Shown here one piece after another: positions 25,925-35,987 of a stretch of 44,563 nt of DNA. The notes under the pieces are model-generated. The model made no database searches, was not told where the DNA came from, and saw only the letters and a program-made list of their open reading frames with translations. The position numbers were made by a program, and so were the translations under genes. Position 1 is the first letter of the stretch, and every line of letters begins with the position of its first letter. Origin of the DNA: Chlorobiaceae bacterium (GTDB taxonomy: Bacteria; Bacteroidota; Chlorobiia; Chlorobiales; Chlorobiaceae). The stretch is from assembly GCA_013334925.1 (NCBI GenBank), contig JAAXWP010000018.1, positions 1-44,563 of the forward strand. The letters are read 5' to 3'.

Positions 25925-28747
25925 TTAGGTAGAGGGAAACACACTATTGATTGCTGAGACAAGGGATGCGAGCTTAACAGGTTTTGTCAGCAGATGCCGG
26001 ATACCCTGCCTTCCCAAATTCTCAACATTGTCTATATCCTTCCCGTACCCGGTCATCATGATAACCGGAATCTCTGGCCTTATTGCATGGATTTCAAATA
26101 CAAGGCTGACCCCGGTCATCTCCGGCATCGTAAGGTCGGTGATAACCAGGTCGAATGCTTCAGGTGACTGACGGAAATACTCGAGCGCCCTGGAGGGAGC
26201 GTTAAACGCACGTATCCGATATCCTTGCTCCCCCAAAAGACGGGTCATGAAATTCGTTGTCGCAAGTTCATCATCGACAAGAAGAATACTGGCGGTTCTA
26301 TTTGGAGCAACGACTGCCTGTTTAACTTCAGAAATCTTTTCATGGCTTACCGGCAGGTAGATATGGAAAGTACATCCTTTGCCCGGCATGCTCTCGACAT
26401 CGATTACGCCCTGGTACTCGGTTATGATACCGTGGACAACGGACAAACCAAGTCCGGTCCCTTTGTTGACCGGTTTGGTAGTAAAGAAGGGATCGAATAT
26501 ATGGTTCAGGGTCATCTTGTCCATACCTTGCCCCGTATCCGAAATAGTGAGTTTCGCATACGGCTGATCCTGTAATTGCAGGTATTTGCTTATGAGACTG
26601 CTGTCGGGTATGATCTCATTGAGCTCTATGCCCAAGATACCTCCCGAAGTTTCCATCGCCTGATAAGCATTGGTACAGATGTTAACGATGAGCTGATGAA
26701 TTTTTGACGGATCGGCATGGATATTCCGGCATGATGGATCGATGCGGAGCATGATGTTGATCGTCGACGGTATTGAGGGACGCAGAAGTTTTAAAGCTTC
26801 ATCGATGATGGACTGGATACTCACGATGGACCGTTCAGTTTTCTGTGCCTTAACGAATGTCAGGATCTGTGAAACGAGATGCTGCGCCCGTTCTGCAGAC
26901 AGCATGATCTCCGTGAAAAATTTATGGAGCGGGTTATCAGCCTGCAGTTTCAACATGCCCATTTCAGCATAGCCGAGGATCGGAGTAAGAATATTGTTGA
27001 AATCGTGTGCGATGCCACCGGCAAAGGTGCCGATCGTTTCAAGTCGCTGGGTCTTTAACAGCTGGGTCTCGAGCTGATGTTTTTGTTCTTCCTCCTTTTT
27101 CCGGTCGGTTATGTCGATAACGATTCCAGCAATACTCTCGATTGAACCATTCTGGTTAATGAATGGAGTGCCTTTTGCCATCAGCCAGCGGATAGTATCG
27201 TCAGGCTTTCGCACCCGCCAAAGACCGTTGAACTCCGATTTGTTTTCCATGGCCTTATAGGCGGCATCCCGCATGGCTTCACGATCTTCCGGAATCACTG
27301 TTTGCATCCAGTTTTCAAAAGAGGGCTCGCAGCTGCCCGGCTTAAGACCATACAGATCCCAGATCTCTTGTGACCAGATGGTCGTATCGGTGGTTAAACC
27401 CGCTTCCCAGAGCGCCGCATTGGTCGCGGTCAGGATATAATGCATCCGCTCATTTCTCTGATCGGCAAGCTCCTTGAAATGCCTGCGCTCGGTCACATCA
27501 TTGATGATCGAGTAAAGCACGGTTTTGCCGTTTGCGACAATCGGCCCGCTGTTGACTTCAACGTCCCGGATAGTACCATCAGCCAGACGATGCCTGAAAA
27601 AGAAGAGGTTGCAAGTTCGCTGAGATGCAAGCCCCATTTCAGCCTGGACATCTTCAGCTGGCAGGATGTTGATCTGCTTGATATTCATGCTGCAGAGCTC
27701 CTCCCTTGACCAGCCATAATAATCCATCGCCGCCGGGTTCGCATCTATAATCGAACCATCATGTGGATCGATTATCAGCATCACCGTGTAATGGTTCTCA
27801 AACAGACTTCGATAACGGGCCTCACTCTGCCGCATGGCAGCTTCGGCAGCATTTTTGGCATTGCGATTCCGCAGCATCGTAATACCGTATGACAGGTTAT
27901 CGGCAAGCGAAGAGAGCAGCTCGACCTCTTCATCATTGAATGCCGATTCTACCCCCGAGTAAATGGTTAGCGCTCCGAAAACTGTCTGTTCCGTTTTTAA
28001 CGGGAGTCCGAGAATAGAGATATAACCTCTTTTCGCAGCTTCTTTTTTCCATCTCGAAACCAGGCCGGGTGCATTCTGGAAATTGCAGACTGCATTGGGT
28101 TCCCCTGTTCTGATAGCTGTTCCGGTTGGCCCCCTTCCCCGGTCAACATCTTCCCATGTGATAGCAAGTTTATCGACATACCCTTCATCATACCCGTATC
28201 TTGCAACCGGCTGTACCGATTTTTCCGGATCGTTCTGCGCGTATCCCACCCAGGCCATGCGGTAACCACCGATCTCGACGACGATCCGGCAAATGTCATG
28301 CAACAGTTCCATTTCGTTCCCGGCCCGGAGAAGCGCATGATTGCAGCTGCTGATTGCCAGAAGGGCACGGTTAAGCGTCTGCAACTCCAGTTCCGTCTTT
28401 TCGATCTTTGCAGGATCCACAAGGTTACCGACAATTCGAGTGACGCTACCGTTCTCATCATAACCGATAACGCTACTGCTGCACTCGACCCGTCGTATTT
28501 CCCCTGCCCTGGTCAAAAGTCGGAATCTGATCGATGATACATCAGATGTGGAATCTGATCGATATAGGACAGCATCGAAAAAATCCTGCTGATCGTCCGG
28601 ATATATAAGGGTCTTCAGAAAGGAGGTACCGGTGACGGTGTCGGTATCATCAGCGCTGTATCCAGTAAATTCCCGGCAAAAAGCACTCAGACAAAGCCTG
28701 TCGGAAATGAGATCCCATTCCCAGAAACCTTCGTTATATATACTCAT
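25925..28747 (-). CDS. Hybrid sensor histidine kinase (PAS-GAF-PAS-PAS-HisKA-HATPase-REC)
   Basis: 940 residues. A PAS domain starts at the very N-terminus (NEGFWEWDLISDRLC). It is followed by a GAF domain (about 135-290, with MAWVGYAQND and GLPLKTEQTVFGALTIYSG), two PAS domains (about 308-545), HisKA (TQRLETIGTFAGGIAHDFNN), HATPase (NICTNAYQAM, DTGQGMDK, GTGLGLSVVHGI) and a C-terminal receiver (LLVDDELAT, VITDLTMPEMTG, LTKPVKLAS). From HisKA onward it is closely similar to the kinase at 21168-25370, so the two are paralogues with swapped sensor parts. No membrane segment is present. AT-rich sequence with GATATATATATC lies upstream of the start. Confidence 0.9.
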   Translation of the reverse strand: MSIYNEGFWEWDLISDRLCLSAFCREFTGYSADDTDTVTGTSFLKTLIYPDDQQDFFDAVLYRSDSTSDVSSIRFRLLTRAGEIRRVECSSSVIGYDENGSVTRIVGNLVDPAKIEKTELELQTLNRALLAISSCNHALLRAGNEMELLHDICRIVVEIGGYRMAWVGYAQNDPEKSVQPVARYGYDEGYVDKLAITWEDVDRGRGPTGTAIRTGEPNAVCNFQNAPGLVSRWKKEAAKRGYISILGLPLKTEQTVFGALTIYSGVESAFNDEEVELLSSLADNLSYGITMLRNRNAKNAAEAAMRQSEARYRSLFENHYTVMLIIDPHDGSIIDANPAAMDYYGWSREELCSMNIKQINILPAEDVQAEMGLASQRTCNLFFFRHRLADGTIRDVEVNSGPIVANGKTVLYSIINDVTERRHFKELADQRNERMHYILTATNAALWEAGLTTDTTIWSQEIWDLYGLKPGSCEPSFENWMQTVIPEDREAMRDAAYKAMENKSEFNGLWRVRKPDDTIRWLMAKGTPFINQNGSIESIAGIVIDITDRKKEEEQKHQLETQLLKTQRLETIGTFAGGIAHDFNNILTPILGYAEMGMLKLQADNPLHKFFTEIMLSAERAQHLVSQILTFVKAQKTERSIVSIQSIIDEALKLLRPSIPSTINIMLRIDPSCRNIHADPSKIHQLIVNICTNAYQAMETSGGILGIELNEIIPDSSLISKYLQLQDQPYAKLTISDTGQGMDKMTLNHIFDPFFTTKPVNKGTGLGLSVVHGIITEYQGVIDVESMPGKGCTFHIYLPVSHEKISEVKQAVVAPNRTASILLVDDELATTNFMTRLLGEQGYRIRAFNAPSRALEYFRQSPEAFDLVITDLTMPEMTGVSLVFEIHAIRPEIPVIMMTGYGKDIDNVENLGRQGIRHLLTKPVKLASLVSAINSVFPST

Positions 28748-29004
28748 TGCTGGGCGGATGGGGCAGGTAGTAGGGAATCTTATACTTTTGATATATATAT
28801 CATCTGAACATCAAGTAAATATATCATTTTTCGTCCTGATTTTTCTTTCATTTTTTAACCGGATCTCCACAAAACCTATGCATCCTTACCGTAAGATTCA
28901 GATACGTGTTTAAGAAACGTAGAAAAAAAGGCCCGGAAACATCAGGAGAAAAACTCAGGAACGTGTTACAGCCAGCGCAATTACGCTGCATCACAGAATA
29001 TGAG

Positions 29005-29074
29005 TCTTGACCTCGTCCGCAACTGCGTTGGTGGCAACACCTAACTGACGAGCCGTTTCGACAAGTAATAGCCC
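29005..29074 (-). pseudogene. Short relic of a REP-associated transposase C-terminus
   Basis: On the minus strand the segment reads LLLVETARQLGVATNAVADEVK, slightly changed from LSLAETARQLGVTTNAVAYMLK of the intact copies. Only this last helix region remains. It lies about 30 bp outside copy C, separated by GTCAAAACAGGTCATACCA, so elements are again found in series, as with copies A and B. Confidence 0.75.
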
Positions 29075-29101
29075 CCTCGTTAGTCAAAACAGGTCATACC
29101 A

Positions 29102-30253
29102 GGGGACGTTGTACTGTAAGAGCAATAAAATCGAAAAAGAAATGACTCATACATAAACATGGATACTGTACAGTACAAACATCAACGAATTCCCGTCACT
29201 TGCGGGGCTTGAGCATATACGCCACTGCATTGGTGGTAACGCCTAACTGACGTGCCGTTTCGGCAAGTGACAGCCCATACTCCTCGACAAACTTCACCGC
29301 CAGCCGTTTCCTCAGTTCCGGCAGCGGAGTTCTCCGACTTCCAGACCGCAAAACAGTTAAGGATATCCCCTTCTCCTGACACAAGGACTCGATATCCTGC
29401 TTTACCAACTCCAGCCGTCTGGCACCAGATAATTGCTGCTTCACCGAAGCATCTGCCTGCTCAAGCAGCGAGCTGACGAACTCACCACTCCCCAGCACCC
29501 TCGCATCGCTCATTTCCATCAGCCCCTGCTTTCGCATCGACAGCACGTTCGACCAGCCACCATATGAGCGAACCAAGCCACCACCGGACAGCTCCGCCTC
29601 CCGATCCTGCGACATTTCATCACTCAGGAATTCCAGATATGCCCAGATTGCCGAGTCCTCATGCGTACCAAAATGCTGCAAGACATAGTTCCGATCGAAC
29701 CAGTCGTACCGTACCCGCTGCATGATACACGCATGACCACCCCAGGGATATTCCTCGATTTCATCGAACGTCCGGACAACACCGGCTCTCAACGGGTTGA
29801 GATGGATATAGGCAACCAGTTTGATGAAGTAGGCGTCCTCTTCGCAGATGATCGACTTGTACCGGTTCTGGAACAGATGCCCGACGCGATGGTGTCGGCG
29901 GTTGTAGTACTGCGCATAACCAGACAGCAAACGGCGCATCAAGGTCGCGATGCCGCCAGAGCCACTCCTGACCAGCAGATGCACATGATTGCTCATCAGC
30001 GCAAAAGCGTAGACCCCGGTGCCCGATGCCTTCGCCAAATCGCCAAACCGCCGCATAAATTCGGTCCGATCGGCATCATCCTTAAATATCTCCCCTCGCT
30101 CGATCCCCCGAAGGATAACATGATGCAACGTCCCCAGCGCATCCAGCCTCGCTCCCCTCGGCATATCGACCCTCCTGGTTTTGGCGGCTATCGTCCTTGA
30201 TTTATCAGCGTTCTATCAATGAAATACTTTTGCGCTTACCGTACAACGTCCCC
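29102..30253 (-). mobile_element. REP-associated Y1 transposase element, copy C (complete)
   Basis: This is the best-defined copy, 1152 bp. The left end is GGGGACGTTGTACTGTAAG at 29102. The right end (CTTACCGTACAACGTCCCC, 30235-30253) is its near-perfect inverse, and the similarity continues inward for a few more bases (GAGCAATAAAA against GCGCAAAAGTA). A subterminal palindrome TACTGTACAGTA lies between the left end and the gene. The only gene inside is the transposase. Flanks show no obvious target duplication, as expected for HUH/Y1 chemistry. Confidence 0.85.
29196..30164 (-). CDS. REP-associated tyrosine (Y1/HUH) transposase, copy C
   Basis: 322 residues. The N-terminal Y1 transposase domain opens MPRGARLDALGTLHHVILRG, carries the HUH motif in FALMSNHVHLLVRSG, and has the tyrosine-bearing helix YAQYYNRRHHRVGHLFQNRYKS and IHLNPLRAGVV. 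The C-terminal half (about 170-322) ends in a helix-turn-helix-like segment (LAVKFVEEYGLSLAETARQL). This is the plan of IS200/IS605-related REP-associated (RAYT) transposases, which nick and join single-stranded DNA at palindromic ends. The frame is intact and key residues are present, so it may be functional. The translation start follows an AGGAGGGTCGAT ribosome site. Confidence 0.92.
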   Translation of the reverse strand: MPRGARLDALGTLHHVILRGIERGEIFKDDADRTEFMRRFGDLAKASGTGVYAFALMSNHVHLLVRSGSGGIATLMRRLLSGYAQYYNRRHHRVGHLFQNRYKSIICEEDAYFIKLVAYIHLNPLRAGVVRTFDEIEEYPWGGHACIMQRVRYDWFDRNYVLQHFGTHEDSAIWAYLEFLSDEMSQDREAELSGGGLVRSYGGWSNVLSMRKQGLMEMSDARVLGSGEFVSSLLEQADASVKQQLSGARRLELVKQDIESLCQEKGISLTVLRSGSRRTPLPELRKRLAVKFVEEYGLSLAETARQLGVTTNAVAYMLKPRK

Positions 30254-31027
30254 GAATATCCCCTTAAAAATCCAAAGCAACTTATTCGAATCGGGTATAC
30301 ATCGCACATTCTTCCTCAAGATCGTGTAAAAAATCATAACTCCTCAAACACGCCGAACATCACGAAAGCAGCTGCTTGAAGGGCTGACATTCGACGTATC
30401 AACGGATCTTTGGATTGCAGCAAATAGCCTGAATTGCCGAAACAGTATCATAAGGCGTAGTTGATATGTTGCTGTAACGCTTGACGCCATGGAAGAAAAC
30501 CTGAACGCTACTGAAATACTCGAATACAAAAAAGTTGTAGACCACCAACTCAATGAACTGATAACCACACTCCCGCCATCGCTCTGGTTAGACCACTGGG
30601 GATCAGTTTGACGCTGGAAGCGGAGGAGCGCTGCACCATCGCCGGGATATGAACCACCTTCGTGTGATGATTGAGAAACTACATGGCACAACTCTTTGAA
30701 ACAAAAACTTCCCCCATTTATTGATGAGAGACAGTGAATACATCGGTCTGTGATACCATGAGGTTGAAGCTGCCGAGAGATCTCTGAAACCGACAGCACT
30801 ACTTGGCCGTGAATACCACCAATACTTGGCTTTGATCGCCAGGCGATTGACGCTTGTTGACACTCCGTTTCGGTTAAGCTGAGGACACTCTCAGGCCATG
30901 CACTGTCCCTCGATCCAACGTGCTTTGGCCCGCCTGCCGATAAAGCATCATACAATCCATACATATTTTAGTAGTTTGAAGGATTACCAGAGGCATACCT
31001 GATTGCTCAATACCGCGCAGTGGAACC
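30254..31027. other. Gene-poor spacer with degraded coding traces
   Basis: No gene can be supported in these 774 bases. A 40-codon + strand frame at about 30490 (MEENLNATEILEYKKVVDHQ onward) looks protein-like but is short and stops. A long minus frame (30344-30964) is serine-rich and motif-free, so it is probably a shadow. The texture suggests old, disrupted mobile-element or gene remnants. Confidence 0.4.
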
Positions 31028-34021
31028 ATGAAGAAAAAGGCAAGTATCCGGCATTCGAAAAATGAACCGGACGGCAGTGCTCATCAGCAACAGCCATCGA
31101 TCGCTTTTCCGGTCATCGGTATCGGCTCTTCTGCCGGTGGACTGGAAGCTCTGGAACTGTTCCTGAAAAATGTTCCCGCATCCTGCGGCATGGCTTTTGT
31201 GATTGTGCAGCATCTCGATCCGAACCATAAGGGGATACTGGTTGAACTGCTTCAGCGAGTAACCTCGATGCCGGTCGCCCAGGTCACCGATCGACTGAAA
31301 ATCGAGGCTGATCACGTCTATGTCATTCCTCCGAACCAGGATATGACGATACTACACGGGCACCTGCATCTGCTCGATATGGTCAAGCCGAGGGGACTGC
31401 GACTGCCCATCGACTTTTTTTTTCGCTCGATGGCTGACGACCTGCAACAGCACGCTATCGGCTTAATTCTTTCGGGTATGGGTTCCGACGGCACGCTTGG
31501 CCTCCGCGCCATCAAGGAGAAGGGCGGCAGTGTTTTCGTGCAGGATCCGGCCTCGTCGAAGTTCGACGGGATGCCTCGAAGCGCAATCGATGAAGGGCTG
31601 GCTGATGTCGTCGCTCCGGTCGAGGAGCTTCCGGCGAAGATCATCGCCTATCTGAAGCATATACCAATCATAAAAAGGTCCTCCGGAGCGCTTGAAACCC
31701 GCTCGCAAAACTCCCTTGAAAAAGTGGTTATTCTCTTACGTTCGCAAACCGGACACGATTTCTCGCTCTATAAGAAAAATACAGTGTACCGGCGTATCGA
31801 GCGGCGTATGGGAATACACCAGATTGAAAAGATCACCGATTATGTCCGGTTCCTCCAGGAAAATCCACATGAGATAGAGCTGTTGTTCAAGGAGTTGCTG
31901 ATTGGCGTGACGAATTTCTTTCGCGATCCCGCAGCCTGGGAAGTTCTGAAAAACAAGGCCATCCCGTCGATTCTCGCGGCCCGACCGTCTGGCGGAGTTC
32001 TACGGGCCTGGGTTGCGGGATGCTCCACCGGAGAGGAGGCCTATTCGCTCGCGATCATCTTCAGGGAGGTCATCGCTTCCCTCAAGCAGTCTGGCGCGTT
32101 CAAGCTCCAGATATTCGCGACCGATCTGGACAAGGATGCCATCGAAAAGGCCCGTCAGGGACTCTATCCGCCCAATATTTCAGCAGATGTTTCGCCGGAG
32201 CGCCTCAAGCAGTTTTTCGAGAAGGATGAACGGGGCTTCAGAATAACCAGAGATATTCGGGAGACCATCGTGTTTGCGCCCCATAATGTGATCATGGATC
32301 CCCCCTTCACCAAGCTCGACATTCTGGTCTGCCGCAACCTCCTGATTTATATGGAGCCGCAACTTCAGAAAAAGCTGCTGCCGCTCTTCCATTACAGCCT
32401 CAATCCGGGCGGGATGCTGTTTCTCGGGAGTGCCGAGACGGTCGGCCCGAACGGACATCTGTTCGATCAGCTTGACAGCCATAGCCGCATCTTCCGCCAC
32501 ATTCCCCAGGGGGCACGGCTGTCTCCCGTCGATTTTCCGGCACCGTTTGCCATGCCCACGCAGAATGCGGCGGACCTGCCCACCTCGCCACTCAAAGGAA
32601 GCGGCTCTGAACTCAACTTGCAGATGATCACCAATCAGCTCCTGCTCCAGCATTTTGCCGCAGCAGCGGTACTGACAAACAACGAGGGCGATATCATCTT
32701 TATCAGCGGTCGGACAGGCAAATACCTGGAACCGGCTGCTGGCAAAGCTAATCTTAATATTTTCGCCATGGCCCGCGAAGGGCTTCGCTACGAGCTGAGC
32801 GTGCTTTTTAACAGCGGACTCCGCCAGAAAAAGGAGATGAGCAAAAAGGGACTGACCGTCGGCACGAACGGCGGCTCGCAGATGGTGGATCTCACGGTAA
32901 AACCTGTCGATAAACCGGACTGCCTCAAAGGCACCGTCCTGATCGTTTTTGCCGATGTCGCCGAAAAGCATGCCGGCGCTGGCCATCGCCATGCCTCGTT
33001 TGCAGCGGACGACGGCGGACGGGTCAAGTCGCTCGAAGATGAACTCAGGCAGGCCAAGGATGAGATTTTCACCATCCGGGAGGAGATGCAGACCTCGCAG
33101 GAGGAGCTCAAGTCGACAAACGAGGAGATGCAGTCGGCCAATGAGGAGCTGCAAAGCACAAACGAGGAGCTGACCACCTCCAAGGAGGAGATGCAGTCAC
33201 TGAATGAGGAGTTGCAGACGGTCAACCAGGAGCTGCAATCGAAGGTTAGCGACCTTTCGCAGGCAAATAATGATATGAAAAACCTGCTGAACAGCACCGA
33301 CATCGCGACCCTGTTCCTCGATGATGAGCTCAACGTACGTCGCTTCACCACCCGCACGGCAACACTCATCAAACTTATCCCGAGTGACATTGGACGACCC
33401 ATAACCGACATCGTGACCGATCTGGAGTATCCCGCCCTTGCGGACGATGCCCGGGGCGTGTTGCATAACCTCGTCTTCAGTGAGAAACAGGTTACGACCA
33501 GAGACGGTCGCTGGTTTACGGTGAAAATCATGCCATACCGCACCCAGGAAAACCGGATCGACGGCTTGGTCATCACCTTCAACGACATTACCACCTCCAA
33601 GCAGTTCGAAGAGAGCCTTCGCCTGAGCGAGGAAACCTGCCGGTTTTTGCTCAGTTCAACCCCGCTTGGCGCCCTGCTTCAGAATTCAGATGGAAAAATC
33701 GTTATGGCAAATCGGGAAGCCGAGCGCATTACTGGAATTACCATGGAAGAGCTCTGCGGGAAAACGATGGCGGAACTTCGCTGGAACCTGTACCGGGAAG
33801 ACGGCTCGGCGCTTTCGCCCGCAGAGCATCCCTCGATGATCGCGCTGCGCTCTGGCAAGCCTGTCAGCAACATCGTGATGCGCATGGAAATGCCTTACGG
33901 AACCCCCCCCAAATGGATCAGGGTCAGTGCCATTCCGCATGTGCCGGATGGCTCGGCAAGAACCTTTCATGTCTATACGACGTTTATTGAAATCAATGCC
34001 CCCCAGCAGACCTCAGGCTAA
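31028..34021 (+). CDS. CheB-CheR-PAS fusion (chemotaxis methylesterase/methyltransferase-like signalling protein)
   Basis: 997 residues. The CheB methylesterase domain (about 26-205) has the nucleophile in GIGSSAGGLEAL, the His in VIVQHLDPNHKG and the Asp in LSGMGSDGTLG. The CheR domain (about 225-490) has the SAM motif VAGCSTGEEAYSLAI and LVCRNLLIYME. Next come a linker domain, a long coiled coil (about 667-748, repeating EEMQS.NEELQST.EEL) and two PAS domains (about 740-990). No CheB-type receiver precedes the esterase. No chemoreceptor, CheA or CheW is nearby, so the target of methylation is unknown. The hybrid kinase gene starts 24 nt downstream, so the two form an operon. Confidence 0.92.
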   Translation: MKKKASIRHSKNEPDGSAHQQQPSIAFPVIGIGSSAGGLEALELFLKNVPASCGMAFVIVQHLDPNHKGILVELLQRVTSMPVAQVTDRLKIEADHVYVIPPNQDMTILHGHLHLLDMVKPRGLRLPIDFFFRSMADDLQQHAIGLILSGMGSDGTLGLRAIKEKGGSVFVQDPASSKFDGMPRSAIDEGLADVVAPVEELPAKIIAYLKHIPIIKRSSGALETRSQNSLEKVVILLRSQTGHDFSLYKKNTVYRRIERRMGIHQIEKITDYVRFLQENPHEIELLFKELLIGVTNFFRDPAAWEVLKNKAIPSILAARPSGGVLRAWVAGCSTGEEAYSLAIIFREVIASLKQSGAFKLQIFATDLDKDAIEKARQGLYPPNISADVSPERLKQFFEKDERGFRITRDIRETIVFAPHNVIMDPPFTKLDILVCRNLLIYMEPQLQKKLLPLFHYSLNPGGMLFLGSAETVGPNGHLFDQLDSHSRIFRHIPQGARLSPVDFPAPFAMPTQNAADLPTSPLKGSGSELNLQMITNQLLLQHFAAAAVLTNNEGDIIFISGRTGKYLEPAAGKANLNIFAMAREGLRYELSVLFNSGLRQKKEMSKKGLTVGTNGGSQMVDLTVKPVDKPDCLKGTVLIVFADVAEKHAGAGHRHASFAADDGGRVKSLEDELRQAKDEIFTIREEMQTSQEELKSTNEEMQSANEELQSTNEELTTSKEEMQSLNEELQTVNQELQSKVSDLSQANNDMKNLLNSTDIATLFLDDELNVRRFTTRTATLIKLIPSDIGRPITDIVTDLEYPALADDARGVLHNLVFSEKQVTTRDGRWFTVKIMPYRTQENRIDGLVITFNDITTSKQFEESLRLSEETCRFLLSSTPLGALLQNSDGKIVMANREAERITGITMEELCGKTMAELRWNLYREDGSALSPAEHPSMIALRSGKPVSNIVMRMEMPYGTPPKWIRVSAIPHVPDGSARTFHVYTTFIEINAPQQTSG

Positions 34022-34045
34022 CAATGTCATTCTGGAGTAAAGCTC

Positions 34046-35824
34046 ATGGAAGAAAATAAACCTAACACAGGTGATTTTTCTGAACTCCGGTACCAGGCCG
34101 AAAAGCAGCTCGCAGAAACGCATGACGAAACTCCTAATGTATCCGGGTCAGACGGAGAGCTTCGACGCCTCATCCATGAGCTTTCGGTCCATCAGATCGA
34201 GCTTGAAATGCAAAAGGAAGAGTTGCAGCAAACAGCTGAAAATCTTGCCAAGTCCCGTATAGAGCTGCAAAACGCACTTGATCGATACGCTGATCATTAT
34301 GATTTCGCACCCGTTGGCTACATAACGATAACACGCAACGGTATCATAATCGATGCGAATCTGACGTCGGCAAAACTACTCGATGTCGAGCGTGGCGTTC
34401 TGAAAGGATTGCGATTCGACGTATTTGTTGCCGATGACGATCTGCCGGGTTTCAACGCTTTTATGGAACTGGTGTGCAAGTATAACACCCCGGGAAACTA
34501 CCATGTCAGGCTCCGGAATACCAGACAATACAGTGAACAATGGACGCAAGGCAATTCAGCAACTGACCTGATAACTGTCCGCATCGATGCCTCGCTCAGT
34601 AATAACGGAGAGATTTGCCGTCTGGCACTCTCCGATATCAGCCGTCAGAAAGAGATCGAACTCGAGAACGCCTCCTTGCAGGAGAATCTGGCCCAGGCGC
34701 AGAAAATGGACTCCATCGGCAGGCTTGCAGGCGGCATAGCCCACGATTACAACAATATGCTCGCCGCCATTCTTGGCAATGCTGAGTTGGCGCTTCGCAA
34801 GGCAGACCGTGATCACCCGATGCGCAAGGAGCTCGAAACGATTATCAAGGTGGCGCAGCGTTCTGCAGAACTGACCCGGCAGCTTCTCGGTTTTGCAAGA
34901 AAACAGGACGTATTGCCGAAAATCTTCCTGCTGGACTCCGCGATCGAATCTTCACTTGAAATGTTGCGAAGATTGATCGGCGAAAATATTGTTGTCGACT
35001 GGCAGCCATCAAATGAAATGGATTATGTCCGGATGGATCCTGTACAGATTGACCAGATACTGATCAACCTCTGTGTCAATGCTCACGATGCCATAATCGG
35101 AAGCGGTCGAATTACCATCAGGACAGAAAAGGTTCATCTCACTCCATCGGACTGCAACCAAGGAAATTGCTGCAATAAACCGGAGGACTATGTGAGGCTT
35201 TCCGTTACGGATAATGGCGCTGGAATCGATAAACAGACCCTGCCGCATATTTACGAACCATTTTTCACCACCAAGGCGCTTGGTCAGGGAACCGGACTTG
35301 GCCTTTCGACGATCTATGGCATAGTAAAGCAGAATTTCGGCTTTCTCGAATGCACAAGCGAGCCGGGTAAAGGCACCTCGTTCGTTATCTATCTTCCCCT
35401 ATACAACACAGTCGTGCAGGATGAAGAATATCTACCACAGGCTAAAGATGTCTCAAGCGGCAAAGAATCGATACTCATCGTGGAGGACGAACCGGATATC
35501 CTTACCGTTGTGAAGAATATTCTTGAAAGTAGCGGATATTCTGTCCATGCAGCCCTTACCCCCTCGGAAGCTATCCGGAAAGCATCTGAAAACCCAGAAA
35601 TCAGGTTGCTCCTAACCGATGTCGTCATGCCAGAGATAAACGGTAGCGAACTTGCCCAAAAGCTAAAATTGATGATTCCCAACCTTAAAATCATTTTCAT
35701 GTCTGGATATACCGCTGACGTTATTGGCGGACATGTAGTTCTCGATAATGAAGTAAATTTTATCCAGAAACCATTCTCCGTGACAAATCTCATCAAAACA
35801 GTTAAAAAAGCTCTTAAATCATAG
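34046..35824 (+). CDS. Hybrid sensor histidine kinase (PAS-HisKA-HATPase-REC)
   Basis: 592 residues, started by ATG at 34046 after GGAGTAAAGCTC. An N-terminal coiled segment (HELSVHQIELEMQKEELQ) precedes one PAS domain (about 80-205, YDFAPVGYITITRNG). HisKA carries the phospho-acceptor in GRLAGGIAHDYNNMLAAILGN. HATPase has NLCVNAHDAI, DNGAGIDK and GTGLGLSTIYGI, with a small Cys-containing insert (CNQGNCC). The receiver begins at about 474 (LIVEDEPDIL, LLTDVVMPEING, FIQKPFS). It is translationally close to the CheB-CheR-PAS gene and is its probable partner. No transmembrane helix or DNA-binding output is seen. Confidence 0.92.
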   Translation: MEENKPNTGDFSELRYQAEKQLAETHDETPNVSGSDGELRRLIHELSVHQIELEMQKEELQQTAENLAKSRIELQNALDRYADHYDFAPVGYITITRNGIIIDANLTSAKLLDVERGVLKGLRFDVFVADDDLPGFNAFMELVCKYNTPGNYHVRLRNTRQYSEQWTQGNSATDLITVRIDASLSNNGEICRLALSDISRQKEIELENASLQENLAQAQKMDSIGRLAGGIAHDYNNMLAAILGNAELALRKADRDHPMRKELETIIKVAQRSAELTRQLLGFARKQDVLPKIFLLDSAIESSLEMLRRLIGENIVVDWQPSNEMDYVRMDPVQIDQILINLCVNAHDAIIGSGRITIRTEKVHLTPSDCNQGNCCNKPEDYVRLSVTDNGAGIDKQTLPHIYEPFFTTKALGQGTGLGLSTIYGIVKQNFGFLECTSEPGKGTSFVIYLPLYNTVVQDEEYLPQAKDVSSGKESILIVEDEPDILTVVKNILESSGYSVHAALTPSEAIRKASENPEIRLLLTDVVMPEINGSELAQKLKLMIPNLKIIFMSGYTADVIGGHVVLDNEVNFIQKPFSVTNLIKTVKKALKS

Positions 35825-35987
35825 CAGCCATTCTGACACGTAACACATAACACCTTACGATATCATCCACCATATATCTCCAACTATAACATCCAGACAG
35901 GGCCCGCCTATATAATGAACCTCCATTGATGTAATTCGACATTTCTCGTAGTAAACTCCCGAATCACTCAGCAACTGCTCATCTATT

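Noticed and set aside
29102-30253. CRISPR or other phased repeat array
   Set aside because: The repeats are dispersed element ends, not regularly spaced short repeats with spacers; no cas gene is present.
30344-30964. 206-codon minus-strand frame
   Set aside because: Serine-rich, motif-free, no ribosome site; more likely a shadow in degraded DNA than a gene.
32180-33154. 324-codon minus-strand frame
   Set aside because: Shadow of the CheB-CheR-PAS gene, produced by its repetitive coiled-coil codons.
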